Shown: positions 25,930 through 36,000 of the stretch, one piece after another | Numbering within the stretch: the first letter of the stretch is position 1 | How the letters are laid out: each line of letters begins with the position of its first letter | Assembly (NCBI GenBank): GCA_016716365.1 | Contig: JADJWM010000018.1 | Span: forward strand, 1 to 64,000 | Length of the DNA stretch: 64,000 nt | DNA from: Chloracidobacterium sp. | Lineage (GTDB): Bacteria > Acidobacteriota > Blastocatellia > Pyrinomonadales > Pyrinomonadaceae | Reading direction: 5' to 3' | Notes under the pieces: generated by a model | Database searches by the model: none | Seen by the model: the letters and a program-made list of their open reading frames with translations, nothing else | What the model was told of the DNA's origin: nothing | Program-made: the position numbers and the translations under genes

Positions 25930-26529
25930 ATCGATCTGGAGAGTCTCTGCAGTATTGATGCTCTCATATCACCGATGACTGCCAATTCATAAGCGACGCA
26001 ATGACCGTGCCGCGACACGATTCGTTCGTTATCCCGTGTGGATACAATAATTAGAGCTCACAGACGATCTATAGGCGATGTATTGAATCAGGACACCAAG
26101 CGGATGAAAGAAACTACCAACGGCATCGGGTCGTTAGCAACGACAACCGCGATCTTACGGTTTCAACCCCAAGAAAATGCGGCGACCGAAGGATCCTCGT
26201 GTCCGTCGAAAGTCCTGGCTCTTGAGCGGCGAGCCCTACCTGACGTTGGTTTTCCTGAACTTGTTTGCGACGGTCGCCGTGCGGAATGCGCCTTAGACCC
26301 GACAATGGATTTCGGATCTTTCTCGCACGCTAACAGCCGCGGCCGGTTCTTCGGGCGTTGCCGAGCCATGCGTGAGGTGCGGTCGGCACAACCCCATCCT
26401 GATGTTCGGAATCCAACAAACCGATCTTGGAGCGTGGGCAAGATTTAATTAAGATGAAGCAAATGAGGACAGCGGTTAGCTGATCTGATCTTTCCCGGGG
26501 GCCGCCGAAAATTCGGAGATAAGACGAGT
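25930..26529. other. 600-base gap without a supported gene
   Basis: Frames of up to 136 codons exist on both strands between 26038 and 26448, but they overlap each other, lack ribosome-binding sites and resemble no family. I see no repeat or RNA here beyond promoter space for ppk1 and for the gene at 26530. Confidence 0.4.
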
Positions 26530-26988
26530 ATGAAGCACATTCTTTCCAGCGTTGTCATAACATTGGCGATCTCTTCAGTTGCAATAGGCCAGTACAAAAA
26601 AGGCAGTGTCGAGGACCAATTGATCCAGTTGGACAAGGCGTGGACATTCGCTGAGTTGAAGGGTGATAAGAAAGCGGCCGCAGCATTGATCGCGGAGGAT
26701 TATGTCGGCACGACGCAGCGAGGCGAGATCGAAAACAAGGCCCAATATCTTGCTTCGGTGGTGCCGAATGCCGATATGGTGAAGTCCGATGAATACAGGA
26801 TCACCGTTTACGGCAACACGGCGATAATGACCCACCGGGCAACGGTTGAGGGCGTGAGAAACATACAGTTCCGAAGCACCCACGTCTGGATGAAGCGAAA
26901 CGGAAAATGGCAGATCGTTGCTCACCACGGAAGCCGCATCGCGCCTCCCGATGAAGAAAGCCCCGATGAGGCGGAGACCAACAACTGA
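26530..26988 (+). CDS. exported DUF4440 / SnoaL-like protein
   Basis: 152 residues with a signal peptide (HILSSVVITLAISSVAIG). The mature part, LIQLDKAWTFAELKGDKKAAAALIAEDYVGTTQRGEI and ITVYGNTAIMTHRATVEG ... HVWMKRNGKWQIVAHHGSRI, is the cone-shaped NTF2-like fold of the DUF4440 family. Such proteins bind small molecules or act as minor hydrolases and isomerases; no catalytic residues can be assigned here. It stands alone. Confidence 0.8.
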   Translation: MKHILSSVVITLAISSVAIGQYKKGSVEDQLIQLDKAWTFAELKGDKKAAAALIAEDYVGTTQRGEIENKAQYLASVVPNADMVKSDEYRITVYGNTAIMTHRATVEGVRNIQFRSTHVWMKRNGKWQIVAHHGSRIAPPDEESPDEAETNN

Positions 26989-27554
26989 GCACCGCGACAC
27001 ACGAAGTGTTCCTCGTGTAACGCTTCATCCATAGCCCGCTTTCGCTACGAAGAGGCCGTTTTTAATTGATCAAGATTCGTGAGGTCAACGGATCGTCGCT
27101 GCGACTTTGAAAGGTCAACCCGATCGGCAGGCTCGGTAGCCATGTCGATCGCGGCTGCCGTGAATCGAATAGACGCATCACGTTTGACAAGAAGCCCTAC
27201 AGAGCCCTCTCACAGCCGCGGCTTATGTCGACGGTTCCAATTCAACTTGGTTGTAGCAGGCCATTCGTATGTCTAAATCGCAATCGGACAGAGCACCCCT
27301 GCATTCAATTCATCGGCAGGCGACCTCGGCATGCCTGTCGATTTACTTTGAAGGCGGGCAGACTATCTATTTACCTCTAACTGCGAGATCTTGCCGATGA
27401 TCGTCCTCGAACAATTTGGAGCGATCAGGAAAATCGGTCGATCGCACCAAGAAAGAGGCTGTTTGGCCCTCCCCGGATTACTGTAAGAAAGGCCCACGGC
27501 CTCCCATTGCGAACGCAAATGTCCGTCCGGTCGCATTGCGTGGATCGAAAATTT
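26989..27554. other. gap without a supported gene, ending at a partial tRNA copy
   Basis: No frame with a ribosome-binding site or recognisable product. The stretch is bounded on the right by the 27555 copy of the tRNA-Thr 3' end, so it is probably the chromosomal side of an old integration site. Confidence 0.4.
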
Positions 27555-27584
27555 AGCCACCCGTCGGATTTGAAGCCGCGACCT
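27555..27584 (-). repeat. partial copy of the tRNA-Thr 3' end (candidate att site)
   Basis: The 20 bases AGCCACCCGTCGGATTTGAA (27555-27574) are identical to 30009-30028 in the tRNA gene, and the next ten are alike apart from one inserted and one missing base. Only the 3' portion of a tRNA is present, in the same orientation as the intact gene. This is the expected trace of site-specific integration at a tRNA 3' end. Confidence 0.7.
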
Positions 27585-27746
27585 AATGATGACTGATTTC
27601 CGTGACCAAATTACGGATCAATTGCCGCGGTGAAAGGAATACGGAATTCTTTTTTTGCCCCAGGGAATCTAAATAGCGAGGCTGCAGCCAGGTAACGAGA
27701 TCTTTCGTAATGCTGATCGGAATCGAGACCTGGACGAGAAGAAAAC

Positions 27747-28568
27747 ATGTCATTAGTCGCAGTTCAATCGGCCGGTTCGCCGACTGTCTACGATCGACCG
27801 CAACGCCGCCGTAACGTTCACCGAAAACGATCGCGAATGGTGATCGAAGACGCTCGTTACAAGGTCCGGTTTGCCGAGAACGCGTCCGAGATCGTGTCCG
27901 CGTTGAGGCTGCGGCATGAAGTCTTCAAAAAGGAACTTAGCAATGGTTCGCAGTATAGCGGCACAGGTATTGAATTCGATTCGTATGACCTCGTATGCCA
28001 GCACCTGATCGTGATCGCGAAAGACACCGGCGAGACGATCGGCACCTACCGGCTGAATTCCGCGAAAGATGAGCATTCAGCTTCGGCGCTATACTCCGCG
28101 ACCGAATTCACTATTGAAGACCTACCTACCGATGTTTTGCGAAACGGGATCGAGATCGGACGTGCATGTATCGCCAGGGAACATCGAAATACAAGGGTGC
28201 TGTTCTTACTTTGGAAAGCACTGCTGGAACATATCGAGCGCAAAGGAAAGCGTTATTATTTCGGCTGTTGCTCGATCTTTTCGCAGGACGTAGAGATCGG
28301 CCGATCTGCATTTCAGCAGTTGGGCCGCGACGGGGCTCTGCACGGTCGGTTCAATGTGCAGCCGCGGCGAAACGGCATCGATCCCGGTAGCGGGGCATCT
28401 GCAAAGACAAAGATCGAGCTTCCGCCCTTATTCAATATGTATCTTCGTCTCGGAGCAAAAGTTTGCGGCCCGCCGATGATAGACCAGGAATTCGGCACTA
28501 TCGATTTTTTTGTTTTTTTCGATGTGCGGGACCTGAATGAGAAATATCGTCGAATGTTCAGCAAGTAA
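27747..28568 (+). CDS. OlsB-like N-acyltransferase (GNAT fold)
   Basis: 273 residues. VRFAENASEIVSALRLRHEVFKKEL, a LIVIAKDTGETIGTYRL strand, EIGRACIAREHRNTRVLFLLWKAL (acyl-carrier binding and the usual R-x-C-V/I-x2-x-H/R region) and a C-terminal PPLFNMYLRLGAKVCGPPMIDQEFGTIDFFVFFDV are the pattern of OlsB / PlsC-associated acyltransferases that join a 3-hydroxyacyl chain to ornithine or another amine. The last segment ends the family's catalytic domain. The first 30 residues (QRRRNVHRKRSR) are basic and not conserved. No partner olsA is adjacent. It lies inside the candidate island, so it may be an acquired lipid-modifying gene. Confidence 0.75.
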   Translation: MSLVAVQSAGSPTVYDRPQRRRNVHRKRSRMVIEDARYKVRFAENASEIVSALRLRHEVFKKELSNGSQYSGTGIEFDSYDLVCQHLIVIAKDTGETIGTYRLNSAKDEHSASALYSATEFTIEDLPTDVLRNGIEIGRACIAREHRNTRVLFLLWKALLEHIERKGKRYYFGCCSIFSQDVEIGRSAFQQLGRDGALHGRFNVQPRRNGIDPGSGASAKTKIELPPLFNMYLRLGAKVCGPPMIDQEFGTIDFFVFFDVRDLNEKYRRMFSK

Positions 28569-28581
28569 CTTGAACACCAAC

Positions 28582-28935
28582 TCACACAAAGACCCTCTCC
28601 TCAAATTCCCACTCCCCATTGCGATCAAATCTTAGAAAAGTCGAACAGCGTGTCCCATACCCGGGGGTCTTGATAAAGATCGGGGACAGCGCACGCTCCT
28701 GTTCAAGCGTAACCCCGGTCGACGGAAGCCGATCATCTTCTGCGACCGTTTGGTCCGCCAATAGCTCGAAGAACTTTTTTCGGTGCGGCGCCACTCCTGA
28801 TCAGCTCCGCAAAGGATCTCTTACCGCGCTCGACCTTCGGCCAGGGCGTATCCAGCAGGTGGTTGCTGACGCCATAGATGCCAGGTGTCAATTGCCGTAC
28901 ACCCTGGCCTCGGTTGGATAGATAAAACAAAGCAC
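28582..28935 (-). pseudogene. C-terminal remnant of a TANGO2/NRDE-family protein
   Basis: Reading from 28935 down: FYLSNRGQGVRQLTPGIYGVSN, HLLDTPWPKVERGKRSFAELIRSGA (one frame), then after a shift near 28785 at AAAAAAG: KKFFELLADQTVAEDDRLPSTGV, ERALSPIFIKTPGYGTRCSTFLRFDRNGEWEFEERVF (second frame). Both are the conserved C-terminal half of TANGO2/NRDE proteins (YSNRG, G-x-YG-x-SN, DTPWPKV, YGTR-S/C-ST). The N-terminal half with the essential MC start is missing, so the gene is dead or rearranged. This explains most of the gap between 28569 and 29159. Confidence 0.7.
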
Positions 28936-29159
28936 TCTTCAAGCGGCTCAAGGAAGAGCCCGCGCCGGTCTTAGTACAAAATTGGCACCTCGATTCGCAT
29001 TCAATGCGTAAGGTCCGTAAAGCCGTCGAGGTCGTGCTCAATGCCCGACTCCCAGAGAGCTATGACAGACGTATTTTTGCCGAAAAATGTGAATTGATAG
29101 TCGACTCTATGGTGGAGTATGCCTCCCTTGGTCGAAAATGGGCTTGATTATAAATTAGG

Positions 29160-29570
29160 ATGGAATTTATGGCTGTGTTAAAGACTTTTTCCTTCAACCG
29201 ATGGCTCGAAGGCGAAGACGATCCATACGAGCATCCGGATATGCTAAAAGCCATCAATAAACTTGAATCTTTATTCAAGGACATATCGGACGAACAGTTG
29301 AAAAAAGTCTCGGACTTGATGATTTCCATCAGGGAGATTCACAGGAATAACAAATTCGATGACCTGCTGAAGACCGAGAAGAAGTTTGAAAGTATGGCGA
29401 CTTGCGGCTTCGAGGACAAGTCTTTTAGTCCGACTCTCAAGGAAGTGGTCGAACTTTCGATGACGTTCTCGGACGATGACCATGCAGACCTTATTCGCGT
29501 CGTTGCTCGCGAAAAATTTCAAAGAGCAGACGCGAAACGCCAGGCAGAGATTCTGGCAAAGTTTGACTAG
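29160..29570 (+). CDS. hypothetical cytosolic protein
   Basis: 136 residues from ATG 29160, or 133 from ATG 29169, which has AGGATGGA eight bases upstream and is slightly better. The sequence is helical and charged (INKLESLFKDISDEQLKKVSDLMISIREIHRNNK; DDDHADLIRVVAREKFQRADAKRQAEILAKF), without signal, membrane helix or metal motif. I do not recognise a family. Codon use and base content are more AT-rich than in neighbouring genes, and it lies in the candidate island. Confidence 0.55.
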   Translation: MEFMAVLKTFSFNRWLEGEDDPYEHPDMLKAINKLESLFKDISDEQLKKVSDLMISIREIHRNNKFDDLLKTEKKFESMATCGFEDKSFSPTLKEVVELSMTFSDDDHADLIRVVAREKFQRADAKRQAEILAKFD

Positions 29571-30005
29571 ATATTTCGGCAGATGTGATGCCTTTTTGCC
29601 TTCGAAGTTCGATGAAACGGTTGATTCACGGCCTCATGTCAACAGAAGCGAAATCTTACGTCTTCTGCTTTCTTATGTGAAAACACCACAAAAAGACACA
29701 AGTATATTTCAGGCATTCGCTGATATTTCCGTCCCACAAATTCCCCGTGAACAGAAATTTCCTAGGACATTAGGCATTGAAAACGCTATTTCTCGATCTG
29801 TATAAGGGCATAGGGGGGTGCTTTTTAGAAAGACATGCAGCGGTCGTGACATGCCGACAACAAAACTAATTTTCTGACACTCTCGCGGTTCTCGCTCGAC
29901 GTTAGCAATCTCGCGACACTCCACTAATCAGGCCAAGTCTGTGTGCAAGAATGTGTGCAAGTATTGCTTAGCCGCTTAAGTGTGCCTGGAAGTTATTGAT
30001 TTTAA
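29571..30005. other. gap with short direct repeats, no supported gene
   Basis: No frame here has a convincing start or family. A 10-base direct repeat TGTGTGCAAG occurs at 29940 and 29952, next to the tRNA 3' end. Confidence 0.4.
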
Positions 30006-30081
30006 TGGAGCCACCCGTCGGATTTGAACCGACGACCTTTCGATTACGAATCGAATGCTCTACCAACTGAGCTAGGGTGGC
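30006..30081 (-). tRNA. tRNA-Thr (anticodon CGT)
   Basis: 76 bases on the minus strand with a full cloverleaf: acceptor arms GCCACCC and GGGTGGC, D-arm with CAGTTGGTAG, anticodon stem TTCGA/TCGAA around TT-CGT-AA, T-arm GTCGG-TTCAAAT-CCGAC, and an encoded CCA end (TGG at 30006-30008). It reads ACG codons. The 3' end is duplicated at 27555. Confidence 0.95.
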
Positions 30082-30615
30082 TTGGGCCGTGAAGGCGGAA
30101 TTGAAAAGAGCCTATCGGCGACGTCAGGGTCTAGGCCGAATTTCAAAATATAGCCGTCAGCTTGCTCGTGTGTCAAGCTCTAATTGGGCCTGAGGCGGTC
30201 GGATACAATGGAGCTAAGTGAGGCTCGGAGCCTCCGAGTACTTTTCGCCTGACTGATTGAAGTGACTCTGCTTCTGGAGCGGGTACAGAGCCCCTACCCC
30301 GGCAATGAACGCGGCGAATCCGCGACGCCAGTTCGGATCGGGAATGCTTTACGAAAACATCAGCAAGTTCGGTGACGGCCGATCTCCACGGCTGAAGAGT
30401 TGCGTAATACCCTTCAATACCCCAAGGTGATCAAATATCAGAGCACGCGCCAGCGATCAAACAGCAGAGCAATGCCATTAGATCGAAGAGTACCTTGAAA
30501 TCAATCGCAGGACGGGGAACGCCTGTAGCACGATCACGACAAAAGACGGGCGCCGATCATCGAAGCACAAATGCTAAGAAAATTAGGAAGCTCAAAAGAA
30601 TGTCGGCCCGGGAAT
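30082..30615. other. gap between tRNA-Thr and the anti-sigma gene, nothing recognised
   Basis: Only a short plus-strand frame (30495-30683) that overlaps the end of the anti-sigma gene is present, without family resemblance. I see no RNA or repeat. Confidence 0.4.
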
Positions 30616-31938
30616 TCAGCGATCGCGCATCGCAGCCTGGACAGTCGTCCGAAGGCGTCGAGGAATGGGCGAGCCCGGGTTAGCCTTCGCGAGCGAATCG
30701 AACTCGTTCAACGCCTCGACGAGCAATCCGATCTCGGCGTAGGTTATGCCCAAAGCAAGCGAGTGTCCCGGAAACTGCCGCCGCACAGTCTGTATCTTGC
30801 TCAACTCATCCTGCGAAATGACCTTGAATTTTGCGTCTGGAGCCGGTCGCTGCGGTGCCTTGATCTGACGCCCGTCCAGTGTGGCGGTCACTTGCCAAAC
30901 ATAGGTCTCTCCGCGACGGAGGGTTGTCGTCCAACGGGTGTTTTCCAACTGGCCGCTCGACACAACCCTGCCGAAGTTGGAATCGAACACCTCGACTTGA
31001 TAGCCTTCGGCCCCGGGCAGGGGCTCCCAGGAAAACTTAGGCGTTCGTGTCATTAGAACTACGCCGGTTGGGCCCTTCAGTCGAAGCGTTCCGGCCCTGT
31101 CAGGTTTGTCCTCTCCCATCAAGGTCCCGGTTGCGGAACGCAGTTCGTTAACGCCGCCGCCGATTCGCACGGAGCCGTTCCGGAGCGCATCCATGACCGA
31201 ACGGTTCAGGTCCGCGGGTAGGTTTTCGTAACCCTTCACTTTTCCGTCAGCCGTAAGGCCGATAGTTCGATCACCCTCGACCAAAGATACTCTTAGCCCG
31301 GTGTCGGCTCTAACGTTGGACGGTTCATTTGCGACGGCATCGTTTTCTTCGACGGTTGGTCCGGGCGGCTCTGTCGCGGACCCATCCACCAACTCCGGTA
31401 TTTCCGTTTCGACATACGGAACGTCGGCTGCGATCTCGTCCCGGTTGAGTATGCCGCCCGCCAACCACACAACGATCGATCCTGCGAAAAGAATTGAAAC
31501 GACAGCGGCCGAAGCCGCAAAAAGTGGCCGCGTTCGCAGAAAAGACCAAACACCGGCAAGCCATTGGCCTACTTTCGGCGAAAGTGCGATGTTTGGTTCT
31601 TCTTTGACCAAGACAGCCAGAGACCTGAACTGGCCGATCTCGGCGCGGCACTGATCACAGGAGGAAGTATGGATCTCGACGGCCTTTTTCGCATCAGGGC
31701 TCAGGCGTTCATTTGTATACCCCTCCAACTGCTCATAGGTAAGATGGGGATCGGATCCGGAACCCGCGATCGCGGAACGAAGATCCGCGGCATTTTGATA
31801 GAACATTGGATCCTCACGCGAGAGCTTCGCACAGGCCTCGCAGTCAGCTAGATGGCCGCTGACGTCCAGCAATTGTCCGGAGGGGAGTTTCCCGTCTCGG
31901 AGGAGCTCAATAGTTTCGCTGGTCAGATGGCCTGTCAT
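30616..31938 (-). CDS. zinc-finger anti-sigma-like membrane protein
   Basis: 440 residues. Two zinc-finger-like motifs precede the membrane helix: GHLADCEAC (about residue 28) and HTSSCDQC (about 92), the H-x3-C-x2-C of zf-HC2 anti-sigma domains. One membrane helix (FAASAAVVSILFAGSIVVWLAG, about 142-163) follows, then an acidic linker and an extracellular fibronectin-like part (FSWEPLPGAEGYQVEVFDSNFG, about residue 310; VWQVTATLDG, about 355) and a helical C-terminus. The build suits a transmembrane anti-sigma factor with a sensing domain outside. It starts 28 bases after the sigma-like gene and is the last gene of the CHAT-sigma-anti-sigma operon. Confidence 0.75.
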   Translation of the reverse strand: MTGHLTSETIELLRDGKLPSGQLLDVSGHLADCEACAKLSREDPMFYQNAADLRSAIAGSGSDPHLTYEQLEGYTNERLSPDAKKAVEIHTSSCDQCRAEIGQFRSLAVLVKEEPNIALSPKVGQWLAGVWSFLRTRPLFAASAAVVSILFAGSIVVWLAGGILNRDEIAADVPYVETEIPELVDGSATEPPGPTVEENDAVANEPSNVRADTGLRVSLVEGDRTIGLTADGKVKGYENLPADLNRSVMDALRNGSVRIGGGVNELRSATGTLMGEDKPDRAGTLRLKGPTGVVLMTRTPKFSWEPLPGAEGYQVEVFDSNFGRVVSSGQLENTRWTTTLRRGETYVWQVTATLDGRQIKAPQRPAPDAKFKVISQDELSKIQTVRRQFPGHSLALGITYAEIGLLVEALNEFDSLAKANPGSPIPRRLRTTVQAAMRDR

Positions 31939-31966
31939 AAATTAGGACGAAAAGTGCGATCGATTA

Positions 31967-32974
31967 TTACATGCTTAAACGGATCGTCTTTGCGAGCCGT
32001 GTCCGTGCCGAGTACCTTAGGTTGATCACCTGCTGACGCGTAATGCCGAGATAATCCGCGATCTTCAGATCGTCCCAAGGCAGCGAATTCCATACAGCCG
32101 CAAATTCTTCTCGTTCGATACTTAAGGCGTCAGCGATCGCTCCGATGGACGCGACGCCCGAGAGCGGAAGAAGATTGATGATTCCCTCTGCCCCACCGGA
32201 ACGCAAGTTAAGCAGTAAAGTCCGGCGTTGGTCCAGACTTAGCAGTCCGATCGCTTTCCAAAGTTCTCTAATACATTCGGTAGTCTCAAGTGCGCGATCG
32301 TGCGGTGGCTTCGTGTCGGCGACCAGGCCTTCAAGATCGAATCGGCCAGGTTCGGGGCCGCATTGAAGTTCAGTGTGCTCAGATATGCCGAAATGGCGCA
32401 TTAGGTGTTCGACCAGATCGGCGAAACGCACTGGGCCCGAAGCCCGGGTGAGGACCGACTCGACCGCGGCCAGGTAGGCTCTCATATCATCCGACGCGGC
32501 CGTACTTCTGATTTCGTTTTTGGCGACCTCGACCCTGGTGGGCCCGGTCCCTGAATTCTGCCACTTTTCCAATCCGCAGAGCATCTCCCCCCCGGCATCT
32601 TTCCACATCGAGTAACCCTTCTTATGAGTAAGAACGTATCTAAGGCGATTTCGCTGCTGGGTACGGATAGGGAATTTTGCCCGCAGGTATTGATAACAGG
32701 CATTTGACGTGACCGTGGCCGCATAGCTGTGAAGGTCGCGAATACGGCCGTTTTCGGCGGCGCCGTCCCTGCTAAGTTCCGTCAAAACGGCCACAGTGAC
32801 GTCGCCGACGAGCTCCAGGGCATCAAGGTTTCGTGGATGCGTATCAACGGTATCAAGCGATGCATGGAGCTTGCGCCGCACGATCGGGGCGATCACCTTC
32901 CGGGTGATCTCGGCAAGGCTCTCGATCAGCGGATCAGCCTCTTCTTGGGTACGTATTAACGGCACAATTGCCAT
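31967..32974 (-). CDS. sigma-70-family-like factor
   Basis: 335 residues, longer than ECF sigmas (about 190). An N-terminal helical region (HPRNLDALELVGDVTVAVLTELS ... SYAATVTSNACYQYLRAKFP) is in the place of region 2, and LSLDQRRTLLLNLRSGG with LKIADYLGITRQQVINLRYSARTRLAKTI at the end matches region 4, whose helix-turn-helix contacts the -35 box. Region 4 is well supported; region 2 is weaker and about 100 residues of unknown sequence lie between. It is encoded 46 bases behind the CHAT gene and 28 bases ahead of the zinc-finger anti-sigma-like gene, which makes a sigma/anti-sigma pair likely. Confidence 0.65.
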   Translation of the reverse strand: MAIVPLIRTQEEADPLIESLAEITRKVIAPIVRRKLHASLDTVDTHPRNLDALELVGDVTVAVLTELSRDGAAENGRIRDLHSYAATVTSNACYQYLRAKFPIRTQQRNRLRYVLTHKKGYSMWKDAGGEMLCGLEKWQNSGTGPTRVEVAKNEIRSTAASDDMRAYLAAVESVLTRASGPVRFADLVEHLMRHFGISEHTELQCGPEPGRFDLEGLVADTKPPHDRALETTECIRELWKAIGLLSLDQRRTLLLNLRSGGAEGIINLLPLSGVASIGAIADALSIEREEFAAVWNSLPWDDLKIADYLGITRQQVINLRYSARTRLAKTIRLSM

Positions 32975-33020
32975 TCAGCCTTCCGTATCGGAATGATCGT
33001 ACACTGTTCAATAAGATCGG

Positions 33021-36000
33021 TCAGGACGCATCGCCGACGATCACGAAACCGGCCCAGTATGACGGATGACGGTATTTCGGCATCTTCATCACTTTGAGCG
33101 AGGCACGCCGCAATGCTTCCGCCTTTGACACCTTTCTTTTTGCGAGGAGCTGTCTATGGAACTCAAGCATCAGTTCGGTCGTGCTCGATGATTCGACTTT
33201 CCACTGGGTCGCGACCGTGGTCGGGGCCCCGGCGATGAACGACGCCCACGTCATCCCGATGATGCCTTCGCCGTTCGCGATCCGCCCGCGGGCTGTGTCG
33301 CACGCGGACAGTATAATCATATCCGCTTTTAGATCGAGGTCCTTCAATTCCCACGCTTCGAGCAGGCCGTCTTCATTTGGGTTCTTTTCATTTTGAGCAA
33401 ATACCAGATGCGAGTACATCGGCGAGACATTGTTCAAGATCCCGTGCGTGGCAAACTGGACGATCCGGTAATTCGGCGATTCCTTCTTGGCCGTCTCTTC
33501 GCGAGCCTCGGGCCCGACGAAGATCTTGCTGCGTTTCGGCCCGTACATCACGCCGAGTTCCTTGACGAGCCGCTCGGCTTCGGGAAGCGGCTCGAGTTTC
33601 TCGCTCATGAAGACCCGCTGGACCCGCTCTTTCGTCTCCTTGCCAACGATCGGATTCCCGAATGCCAGCAGTTCGGCGTCTGCCGAATGCTGTCTCGTTT
33701 TTGCCTTCTTCTGCATCTCCCTCAACGCGGTCAAGCTCGGCGCGTAGCTAACCGCCGCCTTTTCGATCAGATATTTCCCCTTCTCGTCAATCAACGCCTG
33801 AAAAGGCAAGTCCCACAACGGCCCATCCGGAACAATGATGATATTCGTCTTCCCGGCAAGCTGTGATTCCGCCGGCTTTAAGAGCAATTCATTTAACTCG
33901 CGGCTTTGCTTCTGAAAATCCAGATCACCAACAGCCAGGGTCGTCCGGTATTTCTCGATTTTCGTCGTCAGTTCTTTGAGTGTGACGCTGATCGGATAGA
34001 CCTTTATCGTTGGTTTCCCTGCAGCATCTTTCCCGACGAGGAACCCAAAGGCCCTGTCTTTTGCAACGACGAGCTTCACAATTGCACTCTTAGTATCCCG
34101 CAACAACTCGCCGGACCCATTTCCATCGACTGGCTTCATTTCCCCGCGTTTCACTCTCAGCTCGGGGTGTGCCGCAAGTATTTGTAACTGAAGACCCTCA
34201 AATTGAGTACGTTTCTTCCTGATAGCTGCTTGCAAAGACTTGACTGCATCGGCATCAACATTACCCTGACGATTTGCAACCGATATTTGGCGATTCAGCG
34301 AAACAATTTCATCTCTAAGCCTTCGTTCTTCTGACCGTTCCTCTGCCGTCATCGATCCGGTAATATCATGTTTGCCATTGATCAAGATATCGAGAAGCAC
34401 CAATAATTGTAACCTTTCGCTGATCGCAAGAGCTTCATCGACTCGATTACGCTCGATCAGCAAATCGGTCAATGCAGTGTAATGTTCGTCAGGTCCCTCG
34501 TCTAAAGGAAGAACAACATTTTCATTGCCCGCTAAACTTGAGCGACGCTTTTCCGCGATGTTTATCGCTTCTCTTAAGTACGACTCGCTTTTATCCAATA
34601 GACCCATCGACCGGTATATCCGTCCCGCAAGAGAATATGCTGCAGAAGATCCGAGATCGTCATCCCTAAGTCGAGGAAGTGCTATGATCGCCTCGGCCGT
34701 AGTCAATGCTGGCGACAGATCACCAAGAAGAAATTGATCGTAGGCGACTCGCAGTTTATTGGGATTCGTAGGTAGTTTTGACTCCAATCGAATCTTCAAG
34801 GCTTTCGAATGAAACTCCAACGCCTCGCTGTATTTCTCCTGCAGTAGATAAACCTGGCCTATACTGTTCACGGCTGAGGCCATTCCCCCCTTGTTGCTCG
34901 CGCCCTCGAACCCCCTAAATGCAGCCTCGTAGTATTGCAGCGCTTGGGCGTAGTTTCCACTCCTGCGGAAAATATTCCCAAGGCTAATAAGGATTCCGAA
35001 GTCGGGATTCTTTAGGTCGTCACGAATCTTTTTAGCCCGGGTGAGGTGCTCGACGGCTTGTTCCTCATACCCTAAGGAAAAATATGCGTTCGCGATTCCA
35101 TTCAGAAGAGCTGCCGCTCTGACCGACGGCGCAGTACTTGGCGCACTTTGACTTAATTCTTTGAGCAGGCCCAATGCCCTAGTTTGAATCTCAATTTGCC
35201 GAAAATGATCGCCGAGTCGGCCGTAGCTGTTCGAGATATTGATCAGCGGAGATAACATCGCATCTCTATCGCCGACCGATTCAACCCAGGACAGCCGTTT
35301 CTCTGCTGCCCTGATCGCAGCAGTATAATTGCCCAGGTTGTTGTAAATAACGCTAAGGTTGAGTGAAATACTAGACTCAAGTGCGGGGTCGTTGACAGGA
35401 GGGAATTGGCTCAACGCCTGTTTCAAGATGTGCTCCGCTCCAACTAAGTCACCCATAAACGTCTTTCCGGCTCCGATATTGGAGAGGAATTTTGTGTAGA
35501 TCAGCCGATCGTCGGATCGTTGTGCGATCGGAAGAACAAACTCCAATATTTCATTCGATAGCGGGACGTTGTTCTCATCAATTCGTGTACGTCGAACCGT
35601 TTCATGTATTGCAAGCAGGAACGCGTGCATATCAATATCGGAGTTCGCTTCGATCAAAAGGCTTCTCTCATTATCCGTTTTCAACCTCGCCAGGGCGTTG
35701 GCGAGGTTGGTTTCAACTGATTCATGCCGAATGATCTTCCATGACGCAGCCTGACGCGTAAGTGTAAAAAGTCGATTTTCCGAATCGAAAACAAGGCCTT
35801 GCTTATTGGAGGCGGCGTCCACAGAGTTCAGGCTTGCCCTAACGCGAACGACAGCACCGGTTTCCGACGGCAAGAATCTGATGAAGGAGACTGGGCCGAC
35901 CGCGATCCGCCCCGAAGCCGCGAACAATTTTTCTGTCTCCTTTAATTGGGCCTTCGAGGCGGGTTGATCAACGTTCCAAAGGAGCTTGAGTCGTTCAATG

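Larger units (their letters stand above)
27585..30005. mobile_element. candidate remnant of a tRNA-Thr-integrated island
   Basis: The interval is flanked by the partial tRNA copy at 27555 and the intact tRNA at 30006, both on the minus strand, with the interval on the 3' side of the tRNA as integration predicts. It holds an OlsB-like gene, a small unknown gene, a broken TANGO2/NRDE gene and non-coding sequence, partly more AT-rich than its surroundings (about 29050-29800). No integrase is left. Two direct copies of TGTGTGCAAG (29940, 29952) near the tRNA end could be old integrase arm sites. Confidence 0.45.

Noticed and set aside
26038..26448. 136-codon frame in the gap before the DUF4440 gene
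   Set aside because: No ribosome-binding site, overlapping frames on the other strand and no family resemblance.
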